Positions 21,161 through 32,900 of a stretch of 64,000 nucleotides of DNA are shown here, piece after piece; within the stretch, counting starts at the first letter, position 1; every line of letters begins with the position of its first letter. Location of the stretch: the NCBI GenBank assembly GCA_032768795.1, contig CP136490.1, positions 1,550,001-1,614,000 of the forward strand, written 5' to 3'. The position numbers and the translations under genes are program-made. This DNA comes from Tremella fuciformis. Its lineage: Eukaryota > Basidiomycota > Tremellomycetes > Tremellales > Tremellaceae. Below the pieces are notes generated by a model. The model was given only the letters and a program-made list of their open reading frames with translations. It had not been told where the DNA came from and did not search any database.

Positions 21161-22538
21161 TCACATGTACATGCCGCCGCCAAAGCCGCCCATTCCACCA
21201 CCGCCTCCGCCACCGGGTCCAAGTCTTCCGAAGCCACCACCTAAACCTCCACCGCCAGATCCACGGCCCCGACCGGGGCCCATGCCCGGACCGCCTAGGC
21301 GGCCTAAGTCAGGCCCAAACTGACCCGGAGGAGGCATCTCATCCCAGTCTGGATCACCCTGCCCTACACCTCCCAGCGGGTTCCGTCCTGCACCTGGGAA
21401 GCCGCCAGTACCGCCCATTCCGGGTCCGACCGGGTCCCACCGAGCCCCTGGTGGGTTGATCAAACCTCCAGGTCCTGTCATATCGGGATCTTGCCCTCGT
21501 CTCCGACCATCGAATAGCGGGTGATTGAAGTCGACATACATACCGCCTCCGTCTCCTTGAGGGTTGAAAGCGCCGGGGGTCTGATGTGATGCGAAGGGAT
21601 CCAGGTCTCTGTGACCGACCGAAGCGGGGTGGTAAGGCATGCGCTGCGGCCCCGAGCGCAATGGGTCCACCAGGGGCGATGGGTTGGCCGGCGGCGAGGT
21701 GCGAGCTGACTGGGCCGGAGGCGGGTTGCGAGGATCCGAGCCACTTGATGCGCTGGCGGAATCAGTCAAATGCCCAACTCATTCGATGCACTAACGGCTC
21801 GTTGTACCCCTCTTTCTGCAACCCAGGCAAGATCTTTGCGATGATGTCTTTAGCATACTGATCGATGAACTGGTTGACTCTACCCGTTTAGCGCCAGAGC
21901 GTCAGCCGCAAAGGAGGACTTACGCGGACAGCGATTTGAAGCCCAGTGAGCGGGCAGGCGCTTCTGTCGAGCTCGAGCTCGAGCTACTGGCTGTTGCCCT
22001 GCTAGGGATCGGGAATGCAGGTGGTGTCAAAAGATCGCCAAGTATGACAGAGATTGTGCTCGGTGCACCGTCCTTTCCCATCAGCCGATCCGGACAGACT
22101 ACCTACGATGTGCCTCACCTCAGCCATCGCGTCCAACTGGACCCGCCCGCCCATCCGGCCGACTCTGACGCGGAATGTCATGGAGCTCTGGGCATGGCGG
22201 TATTGGAAGACGTATGAGTCCTCCCCTCTGCTATTCCATCCTTGGGGCAGTCGGCCTTCTACAGGCTGTGCTTCCGCCTCTCCCTCGGGTTCGACGGCGG
22301 TAGCCTCCGACGCGCCGTCATCAATCTCAACCGACGCGGCCGCCTGCGCCGCAAGGCTCTGCTCCGTAATCGGCTGACCTTGAGATGAGTCTACCAGTCG
22401 GAAATCCAAAGCGGTATGAATGGCGTGTGCGAGCGCAGCGATGGCATCGGTGGGATGCGGCAACGGAGACGATGTCGACCGAGGCAGAAGCGTTAAGAGC
22501 AGGCCAAGGATCGCCTCTGGGGCAAGCAGAGATGTCAT
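21161..22538 (-). CDS. PI31-type proteasome regulator
   Basis: Homologue of the PI31 proteasome inhibitor/assembly factor (Fub1-type in yeasts). The N-terminal domain begins MTSLLAPEAILGLLLTLLP and continues to QLDAMAEDGAPSTISVIL; spliced exons then give VNQFIDQYAKDIIAKILPGL. The C-terminal half is the diagnostic PI31 tail: DLDPFASHQTPGAF, GGGMYVDFNHPLFDGRR, then a Gly/Arg/Pro-rich region. The protein ends Met-Tyr-Met, a hydrophobic-Tyr-X (HbYX) ending of the kind that docks into pockets of the 20S alpha ring. Three introns were read (near 22088-22128, 21869-21912 and 21753-21805). The open frame extends upstream to 22616, but the ATG at 22538 gives the more family-like N-terminus. It acts in nucleus and cytosol with the proteasome, by family knowledge. 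Confidence 0.85.
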
Positions 22539-22816
22539 ATCGGGAAGCTGCCGAGTGCTGATCAGTCGCCCCTCCGAGGTTTGTCTAGATGAGCTGCTGT
22601 GCAGCTGAAGATACAAAAGGAGCTGTCTCTCGCTGCGTCAGCGCTTGTCGTCATGGAGGCAGGAGAGGTCGTCATGAGTGGAGGATTCAAAGTGGCGATT
22701 TAGGCGAGTGTGGCACACCGTCTTGCAGCAAGCGGGCAAGTCTCATGTACCCTTGCATCGCACAACACGCTCCTTCACTCATCAATGCTACAAGGGCAGA
22801 CACTTGTGAAGAACCC

Positions 22817-23814
22817 CTAGCAAGATCCGCCAACGGCAGAGCCGCTGCTGGCATCCCCACCGTTGCCGGCATTGCCCGAGCCAATGTTAAGGGCATTCAG
22901 GTTCAACAGACCGCCAAACGACGACGTGCGTACAGAGCCTCCCTGAGCACTACCGCCAGCACCTGTGCAGTCAGCTACCTGCCCCAGTCTGTGTGCTGAT
23001 GGCACGAACCGGTGTAGGCGTTGCCACCGCCGTTGCCATCTGCGCCACAGTTACCGGCCATACCGCCAATGGCATTGCCGGACGAGCTATCTCCGCCGTT
23101 ACCAGCGTTATCGCTGCCGATGTTCAGGATGTCGAGGTTGAGAAGGCCACCGGACGACTTGTACACCGAGCCACCGTCGCTCTTCCCGCCAACGCCAGTG
23201 TAGGCCGAAGCGTCATCACGTTTGAGGATCCCGCCGATAGCCGAACCAGACTTGCTGTCGCCACCGTCTCCAGCAGAGTCAGAAAGGAGGTTCAAGACGC
23301 CATCGCTGGAAGAGGATCAGCCTACTAAATCTTGATCGAGCCGCCGGCTATCCGGACGACCACCACACTGACCTGTGCTGGCCGTAGTTGTAGATGCTAC
23401 CACCTTGGCTAGAGCCGGTGGCTCCAGAGTAGGCAGCAGCACCGTCGGCGCGCTCCGACATGCCCCCAAAGCTGGACCCGGAGCCGGCGTATCCACCATC
23501 GCCCGCAGATCCAGACAGGACGTTCAAAATGTCTCCGCCGTTCAGCAGATCGCTGCTCGTGAGTGGCCGGCAGCGAAGTGACGGTATCAAAACGCCAGGC
23601 CTCACCCATGCTGTCTGTTCCCGCCGTAGCCACCTGCAGCATAGATGCTTCCACCGTTGGCGAAGCCACCAGCACCTGGAATCCGTGAGCATAACGACAG
23701 GAGAAGAGGAAGCAGCTTGCCCGAGTAGGCGTTGGCCCCCTCTCTCTCGACAGCGACGGGAGCTGCACGAGAGACAGCGAGGATCGAAAGGAGGATAAAG
23801 AGCTGCTGGAACAT
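22817..23814 (-). CDS. Secreted Gly-rich repeat protein
   Basis: Predicted secreted protein of about 260 residues, not a known family. The start MFQQLFILLSILAVSRA is a signal peptide. The mature part is built of degenerate repeats of two alternating parts: AYSG/AYTG-xGGxxxGGSVY and LLNLDILNIGS-xNAGNGGDSSSGxAxGG. Four introns were read; several fall at equivalent points of the repeat (before GAGGFANGGSIY, before DLLNGGDILNVL, before DGVLNLLSDSAG, before GAGGSAQGGSVR), so repeat modules correspond to exons. The first intron (23676-23720) appears to be of GC-AG type. Cysteines are few, and no GPI site is evident. A surface adhesin or matrix role is possible but unproven. Stop is at 22817-22819. 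Confidence 0.75.
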
Positions 23815-24381
23815 GGCGAAGGGCAAAAGCGGTTTTGTGCGAAGTAAGTACAGAGAATGAAAACACAATGAGAGGATCAAAGAGGTTTGGGTACGAAGCT
23901 CGAAGGGGCAAGGAAGATCGAAATGAAGTGAAGCGAATGAAGATGATCATTCAAGAACATCGTCCTTATATCTATTTGCCTCGTCGCTTGACATATGTTG
24001 TTGAGAGTCATCGAGGGTGGCGGGTCTTGCTTGGCGGATCGTCATTCTACATGTTGACGTAGTATTAGCCAATCAGTCTGAGACCTGCACGCGCCGGCCG
24101 CCGCGCGAGACAGAGACAGAGACGGAACAATGAAGAGCAAACACATGATTGCCGGTCATGGACTTCGCTTATCAATGTTCTGTGTCGTCTGCCAGCTGTT
24201 GTAGTCTTCTTCGTTTAGCATAGGGACGGGACACACGAATGAGAGAAGCACGGCTCGTTCCTCTGCGTTCCGCAGCAAGAGGTGATTTACGTAACATGCC
24301 TCCACTACGACGGTCCAGCTCTGGCAAATTTCACCGCCGAATGCCTAAGGTTGACTCCTCTTCAATCTCAGCAGCACAAGC
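23815..24381. other. Divergent promoter region
   Basis: Between the secreted repeat protein (minus) and ESF1 (plus). On the minus strand TATAAG occurs at 23965-23970, about 150 bp before the repeat-protein start, a possible TATA element. No gene is seen. Confidence 0.4.
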
Positions 24382-27078
24382 ATGTCCTCCGACCCCCGCT
24401 TCGCGAGGCTGCAGACGGACCCTCGGTTTAGGCGACCGAAACAGAAAACCCTCAAAGTCGAAATCGATGATCGATTTCGCGACGTCCTGGAATCCGAGGA
24501 GTTCGGCGGCGGTAAGGGGAAGGGCAAAGGTAAAGCAGGAGGTGAGTGCTTTTTGAGTCAGCTGCCATGACCGCGCATGTCAGGAGCCGAAGGGCGAAAT
24601 GGGCTGTGAACTGTGCAATGCTGATGGAAAGCTCGGGTCGACAAACGCGGCAGACCATTGACCGGCAACCATCACCAAGAACAGCTCAAGCGCTTTTACC
24701 GACTTCGATCACCTTCGCCAGTGGGCGAGACCGATTTTGTCGACTATGCCAGAGGCGAAGGTCAACTCTCGTCCTCAGGTTCAGAGGGAGGAGACTCGGA
24801 CGCTGAGTCTGAGATAGAGGAGGAAGAACTGGAGATAGGCGGGAAATCCTGGAAACAGCGCTACGGTTTAGGATTGGACGCGCCGAGTGAGGATGAGGAG
24901 GAGGACTCAGACGATGAGAGCCATCTGGAAGTCGACCTTTCTGAGAACGAGTCGGAGGACCGCGAAGTCGATGATGGTACAGACGAAGACGGAGAGAGCG
25001 AAGAAGAAGCCCCGACCACAGATCCGACCACACGCATAGCCGCCGTCAATCTCGATTGGGATAATCTGCGGGCAACAGACTTGTTTGCTGTCTTCAACTC
25101 GTTTCTCAAGTCGGAGCAGGGCGGCAGCGCTCGTTTCGGAAGGCTCGAAAACGTAAAGATTTACCCGAGCGAGTTTGGCAAGGAGCGGATGGCGAAAGAG
25201 GACGCTGAGGGTCCGGCAGGTGGTGTTTTCGTGACTCGCCCGGGACAGAAAAAGAAGCCGCAGCGAGGGCTGCTGGTCGAGAACGGCAATGCGGATGAGG
25301 ATGAAGACGAGGAGGAGGAAGAGAGTGATGAGGATGAAGCAAGTGATGAGGAAGAAGAGGGAGAGCAGGCGGAGTCTGAAGCGACAGATGAAGACGAAGA
25401 GGCCAGCCGAGGGGGTCGGCACTCGACGGAGATCGACGGGCTGGAGATTGTTTCGGATGTCTCGTCACAAGCGGGAGAGGAGGACATTGATATGGATCAG
25501 CTGCGCCAGTATCAGCTGGAACGTCTACGGTGAGTCGCCGGACGGAGGCCCCGCCAAGGAAGCTCATTGGGCAGCTACTACTATGCCGTGGCCACATTCT
25601 CATCAGTCGAGGCAGCAAAACACGTCATGGACGAATGCAATGGCACAGAATTCGAACGGACGGCAAACGTGATGGATCTGAGCTACGTACCGGACGGCAT
25701 GGACTTCTCCGACGACGAGATCAAGTGAGTGACAGTGCGTTATCGAGCCTGTCCACTAACGCTGCCCAGAGATCAAGCAACAAAAGAAGCCAAAGGATAC
25801 AAGGGGAACGACTTTGTCACTGACGTGCGCCCTAGCTGGCCGTCTGAGATCTGCAGCTAACCTCACAGGCACTGCGTCATTCCAAAGTCAAGCTCACCTG
25901 GGACCAGGACGACCCGAACCGAAACAAGCTTACTCGACGTACGCTCACACGCGAAGAGATTGAAGAACAGGACTTCAAAGACTACGTAGCATCGTCAGGG
26001 TCCGCTTCAGAGGGTGAAGAGGAGGCATCTGCTCCCACGGTTTCGCGACCATTCGCCGCTGCGTCTTCAAGCAGTACGTCAAAGGGCGCTACGTCCAAAG
26101 TTGCGGCCGACGGCAAGAGGTCCAAGAAACAGGCGACGAAAGAGCGGACGGCGGCACTTCGAGCTCTGTTGCTCTCGGCCCCAGAAGGCGAGGAGGAGCA
26201 AGGCGATATCTGGGGCAAAGCCGGCTCGTCATCTCGTGACCTCTTGAGCTCTTCTTCCGTCCCCAAAGCCAAGGCAGGCAAATCTGGGGACATGGAGATC
26301 ACCTTCCGGGCCGCGCTGAGTGATAAGACCGGCGCAGGAGCAAAGGACGAAGAGGAGTTGACAACATTGGAGAAATACCAATTGCGCATCAAGGAGAAGA
26401 AGGCGCGGAAGAAGGAGAAAGTCGAGCTGAAGCGCGCGGCGAAAGCCGCGTCAGACGAGGAAGGTCGAGATGCTGCAGATGACGACTTCTTCGGAGAGGA
26501 CGAGTCTGAAGAAGAACCTGCTCCGGGTCGTCCCGCCAAATCGATCAAGCCTGTGCCTGTTGGAGATGACGCGCCGAAGCTGGATCTTCCCGAAGACCTC
26601 CGTGGCGACTCTCACTTCTCCATGAGGGACATTTTGAAGGCGGAGAAGTCGGAAGGGAAGAAACGGAAGCGGGTCAAGAAGAAGAGGACCGACGCGGAGA
26701 GGGAGGTCGAGCTGGGCGTGGAGGGATGGAAGATGGACGTCAAGGATGAGAGGTTCAAGGTCCTGCACGAAGAGCCCGAATTTGCCATTGACCCGTCGAA
26801 CCCTCAGTGAGTCTATCTTGTGCCGGTGTGGAACCGTGCTGACTATTAGCTTCACCAAGACCAGAGCCATGCAGGACATGCTGGCGGAGAGACAGCGTGT
26901 CCGGGCGAAATCGTCACAGAACGGCAATCGCGAGCCTGTGCGCGCGATCAGTGCGCAGCATGACGGCCAGCCAAAGGAAAAGAATCTCGATGCACTGGTA
27001 CAGAGTGTAAAGCGGCGAATGGGACAACAACAGGGCTCGGAGGTGCATAGCAAGCATGGGAAGAGACGGCGGAGATGA
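24382..27078 (+). CDS. ESF1: ESF1 nucleolar pre-rRNA processing factor
   Basis: Nucleolar protein needed for 18S rRNA maturation in the small-subunit processome. Six exons (24382-24541, 24632-25529, 25575-25724, 25770-25824, 25869-26806, 26850-27078) give 809 residues. The order of conserved blocks is that of ESF1: MSSDPRFARLQTDPRF and KVEIDDRF at the start, VDKRGRPLTG, acidic tracts, VNLDWDNLRATDLFAVF with SARFGRLENVKIYPSEFGKE, then YYAVATFSSVEAAKHVM, YKGNDFVTDALRHSKVKLTW and DPNRNKLTRR, and the C-terminal FAIDPSNPHFTKTRAM. The acidic and lysine-rich low-complexity tracts are normal for the family. The first intron acceptor was chosen so that GARVDKRGRPL is in frame. It converges with the TEA-domain gene, with 130 bp between stops. 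Confidence 0.93.
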
Positions 27079-27208
27079 TTATTTTGATGACGATGGCGAG
27101 ATGTATGTGTATGTCTGTACAGTGTATAGATATGGTCCTCATGATGCCCTTGATTACATTTTCATTCTCGTGATTCGTTTCATGATACAGTGTGCCCGGC
27201 ATGCATGC

Positions 27209-28182
27209 TCAGGTGGTTGTCGCTCGTCGGTGAGGGTTGCTTGCTGCAGCTCGCCAGACACCCATCGACCGGCTGACGCGAGCGAGGCGAGGGACGGGGA
27301 CTTCGTCCAAGCGAAAGTTCGAGTCTACGCCGAGGAAGACACGAAGGTCGTCGTTGAACGACAATCGGATCTTCTGCCCATCGTAGCGTGCCATCTCTTC
27401 TGCCGGCGTCTTTAGCTGGGAGTGCACCTCTATTGGGTCAACGACGTGGTCGGACGGCAGCGAGCATGAACCAGACTCACCAGTGTGTCCGAGCTTGTTG
27501 CCCAGAACTTGAGTGTGGGACGAGATGATCTTTCGAGTGTAGTACTCGTCTCCAAGTGCGAGCTCGATGATTTTCGCAATGAGCTCGTCCCGGCCCATCC
27601 ACTGGCCGGCAAAGCGAATGACGGCCTTGCCGCACGGAGGGATGTTGGCGATGCCTGAGGTCAGGGGCGGTCCGTGCGAATACTCATGAACCTACAGAAG
27701 GCGAAAACCAAATTGGACTTGGGGTCCTGCCATCCCTTGTTCCCCTTGAGTGGGCGAGAAGCAAAGAAGTCGCTGCCCTGGTACGATGTTCCTTTGAGCT
27801 GTAACAAGGTGGCAGCGGTTCGCTCCTCTTCAAGTGAGCAGAAGAGGTGCACGGGTACTCGGACATTCTCGGAGCTGTTCGATTGTCCCTCAATGATTTG
27901 GTAGAAGCGGATGGCTCGCTGACTCGGCAGGCGGTCGAGGTATGGGGCATCGAGCAGCTCGGCAGGCAAAGCCGGGATATTGGGCAGTGGCAAGGGGATG
28001 TGAGGCAAAGGATCCCCGGAGCTCGGTGGTGATGGGTAAGGATTGTGTTCTCGTGGAGAGCGTGACCTCGACCGCTTCTTGTCTCTCGCATTTTCCCCTT
28101 CATTTGACCCTGACCGGCGCTTTGTGCCACTGGGAAAGTCGACTTTGGGCAGGTTGATGCTGTGCTCAGGGGGTGGGGACAT
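27209..28182 (-). CDS. TEA/ATTS-domain transcription factor candidate (5' end uncertain)
   Basis: Likely sequence-specific nuclear DNA-binding protein. After splicing an intron near 27664-27705, the middle reads NLVFAFCIANIPPCGKAV then MGRDELIAKIIEL and RKIISSHTQVLGNKLG. This follows the order of a TEA domain (IYPPCGRRK, GRNELIARYI, RKQVSSHIQVL), including the basic recognition-helix region; the first helix is divergent. Upstream is a Pro-rich and basic stretch (RDKKRSRSRSPREHN). A second, 51-nt in-frame intron near 27430-27480 is possible. The start MSPPPEHS at 28182 is a minimal choice: the frame stays open upstream to about 28260, where an acceptor-like site may join further exons I could not place. 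The C-terminal part after the domain is short for TEAD proteins. Confidence 0.62.
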
Positions 28183-29920
28183 AAGATACGAGTCGTTCTG
28201 CGCTGAAAAGGGACCGAGGGGGTTGCGGGAGGAGAGGATGTCGTGGGCGAAGTGTGGACCTTGAGAGAACTTCAGGACGATTAGAAAAGCACAGACTAAG
28301 CGGGATTGCGGACACTCACAGAAAAGCACCGTGCGTGCATGGTCTGCGACTTTTGCGATTCAGTGGGACTGCAGATTGACTTTCACGGCCGCAGGTGGAC
28401 GTGTTGCCCAGCCCGAGCTTGAGATCAAGGAATGTGTCGGATCGAGTGATAGACAAAGTCTGCGCGCGATGAGCAAGCCAGCAATCGTGCGCTGCTCTGA
28501 GAACTGTGTCGCGTCTGGTATGCGAGGAGGAATTGAGGGGATGGAACATTCTTAGGTGGATCCAGGTGCTTAAGAAGCTTGTTGAGAGGAGAGCTGCAGG
28601 GAGAGTGCAGAGTATGGTCGATGCTCTGACCGAAGTTTCTCCTTCCTCGATCTCCACTTGGGGCAAGAATTTGGTGCGTGACGAAGGGGGGCAACTTACC
28701 ATTCATCCGTCACCGTCGGCGACTGTTTTCTTGACTCCCTGTTGCTCTCTTGATACACCCTTGTACCAGACTGACACAACCTCGGTGTTCCTGCTTGCTA
28801 CTTTGGTGCTAGTCGACGATCACTACCGTGCCCGTCACCGCCTTGCCTCTCGATCGCTCAGACATCTGAACGAGCGTAAGACGACGTTAGACTCACGTTC
28901 CCGCCCGGAGGGATTTCACCAATATTGCCCAGACGAGGTCCTCTGCACGCGTGTCGATCGGACACAACGAGCGTAGTGCTCCGAGCGCAGCGTCTCCAAG
29001 GGTGCGCGGGTCGATGGGAGCGTCATTGACCTACGAGAACGAGTCGGAAGGAGTCGGCTGGGCCCGGTGTCGAGCTGAATGCTTGATCAGCGACCGGGAG
29101 AGCGGATCGTGGGGTCCAGATGCAGCGACGGGGAGCAGACACCGCTCGACACTTGTCGGGAACGATAGGATAGGACAGAGGATCGCTGGGTGTAGTTGTC
29201 GTTCCGTCGACGAGATGACTGCTCGACTCGCCAGTCACCGCATCCACCCCACTCACTCGAGACAAAGCGACCACACCTCTTTGCGGTACCAAAGGTGGAG
29301 AAGATGGATGAAAGCGGAAATGGTGCTGTCACTTGTACGGTATGCGCCCAAAGTCCTGACAATGCCGGCTCATCACGTGCGGTGTCGTCCAATGCAGGGG
29401 CCAGCATTCCAATGTGCGTTCTGGGCGGCGCCGAGCAAGATGACGTGCACGCCGTCAAACCATGGAAGGGCACCGTGAGGGAAAATGCCTCGTCGCAGTC
29501 TCGGGATGCTTCGTGATCCGATACACTTAATCCTTTCCTTTGATCCCGATCGCACGACAAGCCTCTGGTTCTGCCCTTTGCTGAGTTGACCTCTTGGATG
29601 GTTGATGTCTCGGATAGGATACCAGTTCCGCACTTTGTTCTTCTCGTCACGGTCACTAACTTACCCGATTCATCTTTTACTTTTTTGCCACCGAACCACT
29701 TCGCGACGGGAGAAAATCAAAAATCAAAGTCGGGATATATTCAAAGTCGCCATTCTGCCACATTCATTAGGTGGACGCTGCCCGAGATGACGTTGCGGGA
29801 CTCTGCATCCACCACGTCCTCAACCCCTTGGGGCATCTCTGTGTCAACGCATCGACGCTACACTCCCTCGCTCGGGACCAGGTCGCCGAGGGCCGCTCCT
29901 GAGAGCCTCACAGAGGCAGC
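28183..29920. other. Long divergent intergenic region
   Basis: About 1.7 kb between the TEA-domain gene (minus) and SEC16 (plus). It may hold upstream exons of the TEA gene (a GTGAGT donor on the minus strand at about 28314-28319 is one candidate) and leader exons of SEC16. Several ORFs of 90-190 codons on both strands were read and none looks like protein. No RNA gene was recognised. Confidence 0.4.
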
Positions 29921-32900
29921 ATGGGATCTGTGGGACCGGCGATTGAGGAGCTCTTCCCGCAAACGCAAGAGGAGGAAGAGGACCCTTTCGCCTCGGTCGG
30001 GCAAGAAGATGGGGATGTCCAACAAGAGCCGGCAGGGCTGGAATCCCCACGTGAACCGGGACAAGATGTGGCGTCCAATATCGAGATCACTCCCGAGAAT
30101 CCTCACATAGAGGCATTTTCGGCGGCTCCCCAAGCATTACCGGCAGAAGAGCTCTCGACGCGAGATGTAGGGCATCACGACGACAGCCATGACCTAGAAG
30201 ATGGGGATTCTTCAGGACTACGGCATATCACCAACGAGCCTTTGGACGATCCGGCCGGCCCGTCTTTCGACGTAAATCAAGGGGCGACGGCAATCGAGCC
30301 GGTCGAGCAACATGACGAGCTATCGTCGGCGGGAGTGGCAGCAGAAATGCCTCCGGCAAATGAAGCGACTGTAGGGGACTTTTCGGCTTTGCTCGCAGAG
30401 TTCGACGCGGATGGTGGCGATCTCCTGCAGGACGAGGAAGAGCTCGTCGAGCCGAAGCCAACGGAAGTTCCCTATGGGGAGCCGATTGGCATTCCAGCTT
30501 CCACCACTCCAGGAGACCAAGCCTCAGACCAACCTGATCTGTTCGCTAGCGAAGCTGGCCTTGGTACCCCGAACCCTTTCGACGATCTTCTCAATGAAGC
30601 AGTGCCACAGGCTACTTCGACTCCTCCGCTGGAGTCGCCTGTGCCAGACTTGTCCATTGAGCAAGACCAATCACAAGCTCAGCCATACGCCACAAATGGT
30701 TACTCAGCAGCGGACACCTCTATGTTCTCGAACGCCAGCGACTGGCTTGCAGATACCACCGTCGACGAGTCCATGGTGATATCCGCCAACCCGGCGCAGG
30801 AGTCCACTGTCAACAACCCGGACACAGATCGGGAGGCAGATGCCTCCTTGGCTTTCGATGTGCCTCAAGGATGGTACGATGAAAGTGGTCAATGGAATTG
30901 GTATACCGAGGAGGAGAAGGAAGATGTACGAAGAGCCATGCTCGCCGAGGGCGATATCATGTCCTTGCCCGCCATCGCCAACGATGAGCCAACTCAAGGT
31001 CGGTAGCACCGGTGCCCTCGTCATCCAGCTGAAAATCAGATTTCTCTCCAGGTCTGGCGGCTCGTCCAACATTTGAGCGCGGAAACTCCGAAAATCTTGC
31101 CAGACGTACCCCGCAACCCGAGCAGCCTGCTATCATGTCCAGCTACAATTATGATCCTTATGCTCCCCCATCTGCCACGCAATCAGCCAGCAGTCACCCG
31201 ACCGTCCCGACCGCTCGAACCCCTCAGCATGATCCGTATGCACCGGTCTCAGCTTCTCTTGACCGACCTGCCCCAGCAACAACGACGAGCTATGCTTACG
31301 GTACACCCGCGTCTGCATACGACCCATACGCTCCGTCGACATCAGCAGCTCCGCCCAACCTATACGCCAGCTCGTCGAGCTCTTTCCTGCAAGGCCCCTC
31401 GCAGTCGACTGTGCCGCCGATCGCGCAAAAGGCCCTTGCGCCAGCACAAAAGCCCGTCGCCCCGAAAAGGGTCGTTTCGAATGCGTATGACCCACCGCTA
31501 CTGAGCAAGAAGAAGACTGTTGCAAGGTCGGTCTCAGCTGCGCCGCTCGTCCCAACGGGATTCTCTGCTTTTGGTGCGCCTCCTGCTCCGCCCATACCTG
31601 ATACGATGCCGGCGAGAGCCATGCCGACACCTCCGCCACCTACAGGCCCTCCGCGGAGAGCTAAAACGCCTGCTGGTCCGACCATACTTCCTCCCCCACC
31701 CCCAGCTAGCTTCTCAGGGCGCAGAGAGTCGTTCAACCGCGACAACCCCGCCCCTGCTCAACAAGATCACTTCGTGAGGCCTCCGAGCGGCTCCTCGACC
31801 GTCACCACGGCGCCTCGTACAGGTCCTGCTTCATATAACAGCTTTGACCCACCCATGAAACCGCCAGGAGGCCAACGTCGACCATCGCAGACGCGCCCGC
31901 CCATGCCCGACTTCGGCTCACCACCACAGGCAGTGTCGCCGACACGCAGGGACAGCTCGATACGGTCATCACACAGAGGATCATTCGGCAAAGCCTCGCC
32001 GATGTATGAACATCCGCCTCCCCCACGTCCGTATCCTATGCAGAGACCATCTCGGCCGTCAAGCCAGCATCATGACCGCCAGGACTCTCTCAGCGGCCGT
32101 CCGGCATTCCTGGACGAGTATGAGAATGGGTCACCTCAGACTTCCGAGTTTGCTCGGAACGAGCCTCCGATGTCCCACGACAGCCCAGCAGCGAGTGACA
32201 CGTACCTGCCGCGGCAGACGTTCTCGTCACGATCCATATCACCCCCCGTACCCGCCACGGGCTATCAGCCACATCCTCCCTTTCCCTCTCAGGCCGTGTC
32301 GCCACCTTCGATCTCCCAGACTCTGCAGCAACCCTCATCTCTTGGACTGCAGCATGCAGGGCAATACAATCACGCTCCCTCTCAAGTCCAATATGACCCG
32401 TACTCGCCCTCACATGCACCGCACTCTGCCCTCAACGCGCTTCCCCAACCGCTACCGGCCGACCCCTACGCAAGTGCTGGATACGGTCGCAGGTCTCCGT
32501 TATCTGCTGCTCCTCCAAAGCCTCCTTCAACATCGTCCTATGACCCTTACGCGCCATCGGGATCTTCCGCACCGCAACAACAGTCGCATCCTTCAGTGTA
32601 TGCCGGTCATGATCTGCCTGAACCCGGCTTGGCTCCCGCGCGACACTCACTTGACGAGACTTATGTTCCACAGCAGGTACTTGAGCAGAGACCTGTGTCC
32701 GAAGACCCGCTGGGAAGATGCAGCTTGGCCGCACGCAATATCCCGCTTGCGGTGTTCGGATTTGGCGGCACTCTGGTCACAGCCTTCCCGGCAACGGCAG
32801 AAGGCGGGCACTCTGGTCAAGGCCATAATCGCACGATGTCATACGGGTACGCTTCCGGACGGGGACAAGTTTGGATTCGAACGATCGCGGATCTGGCGTC

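Noticed and set aside
29087..29656. 189-codon minus-strand ORF between the TEA gene and SEC16
   Set aside because: No protein-like segments; shares the region with other equally poor ORFs.
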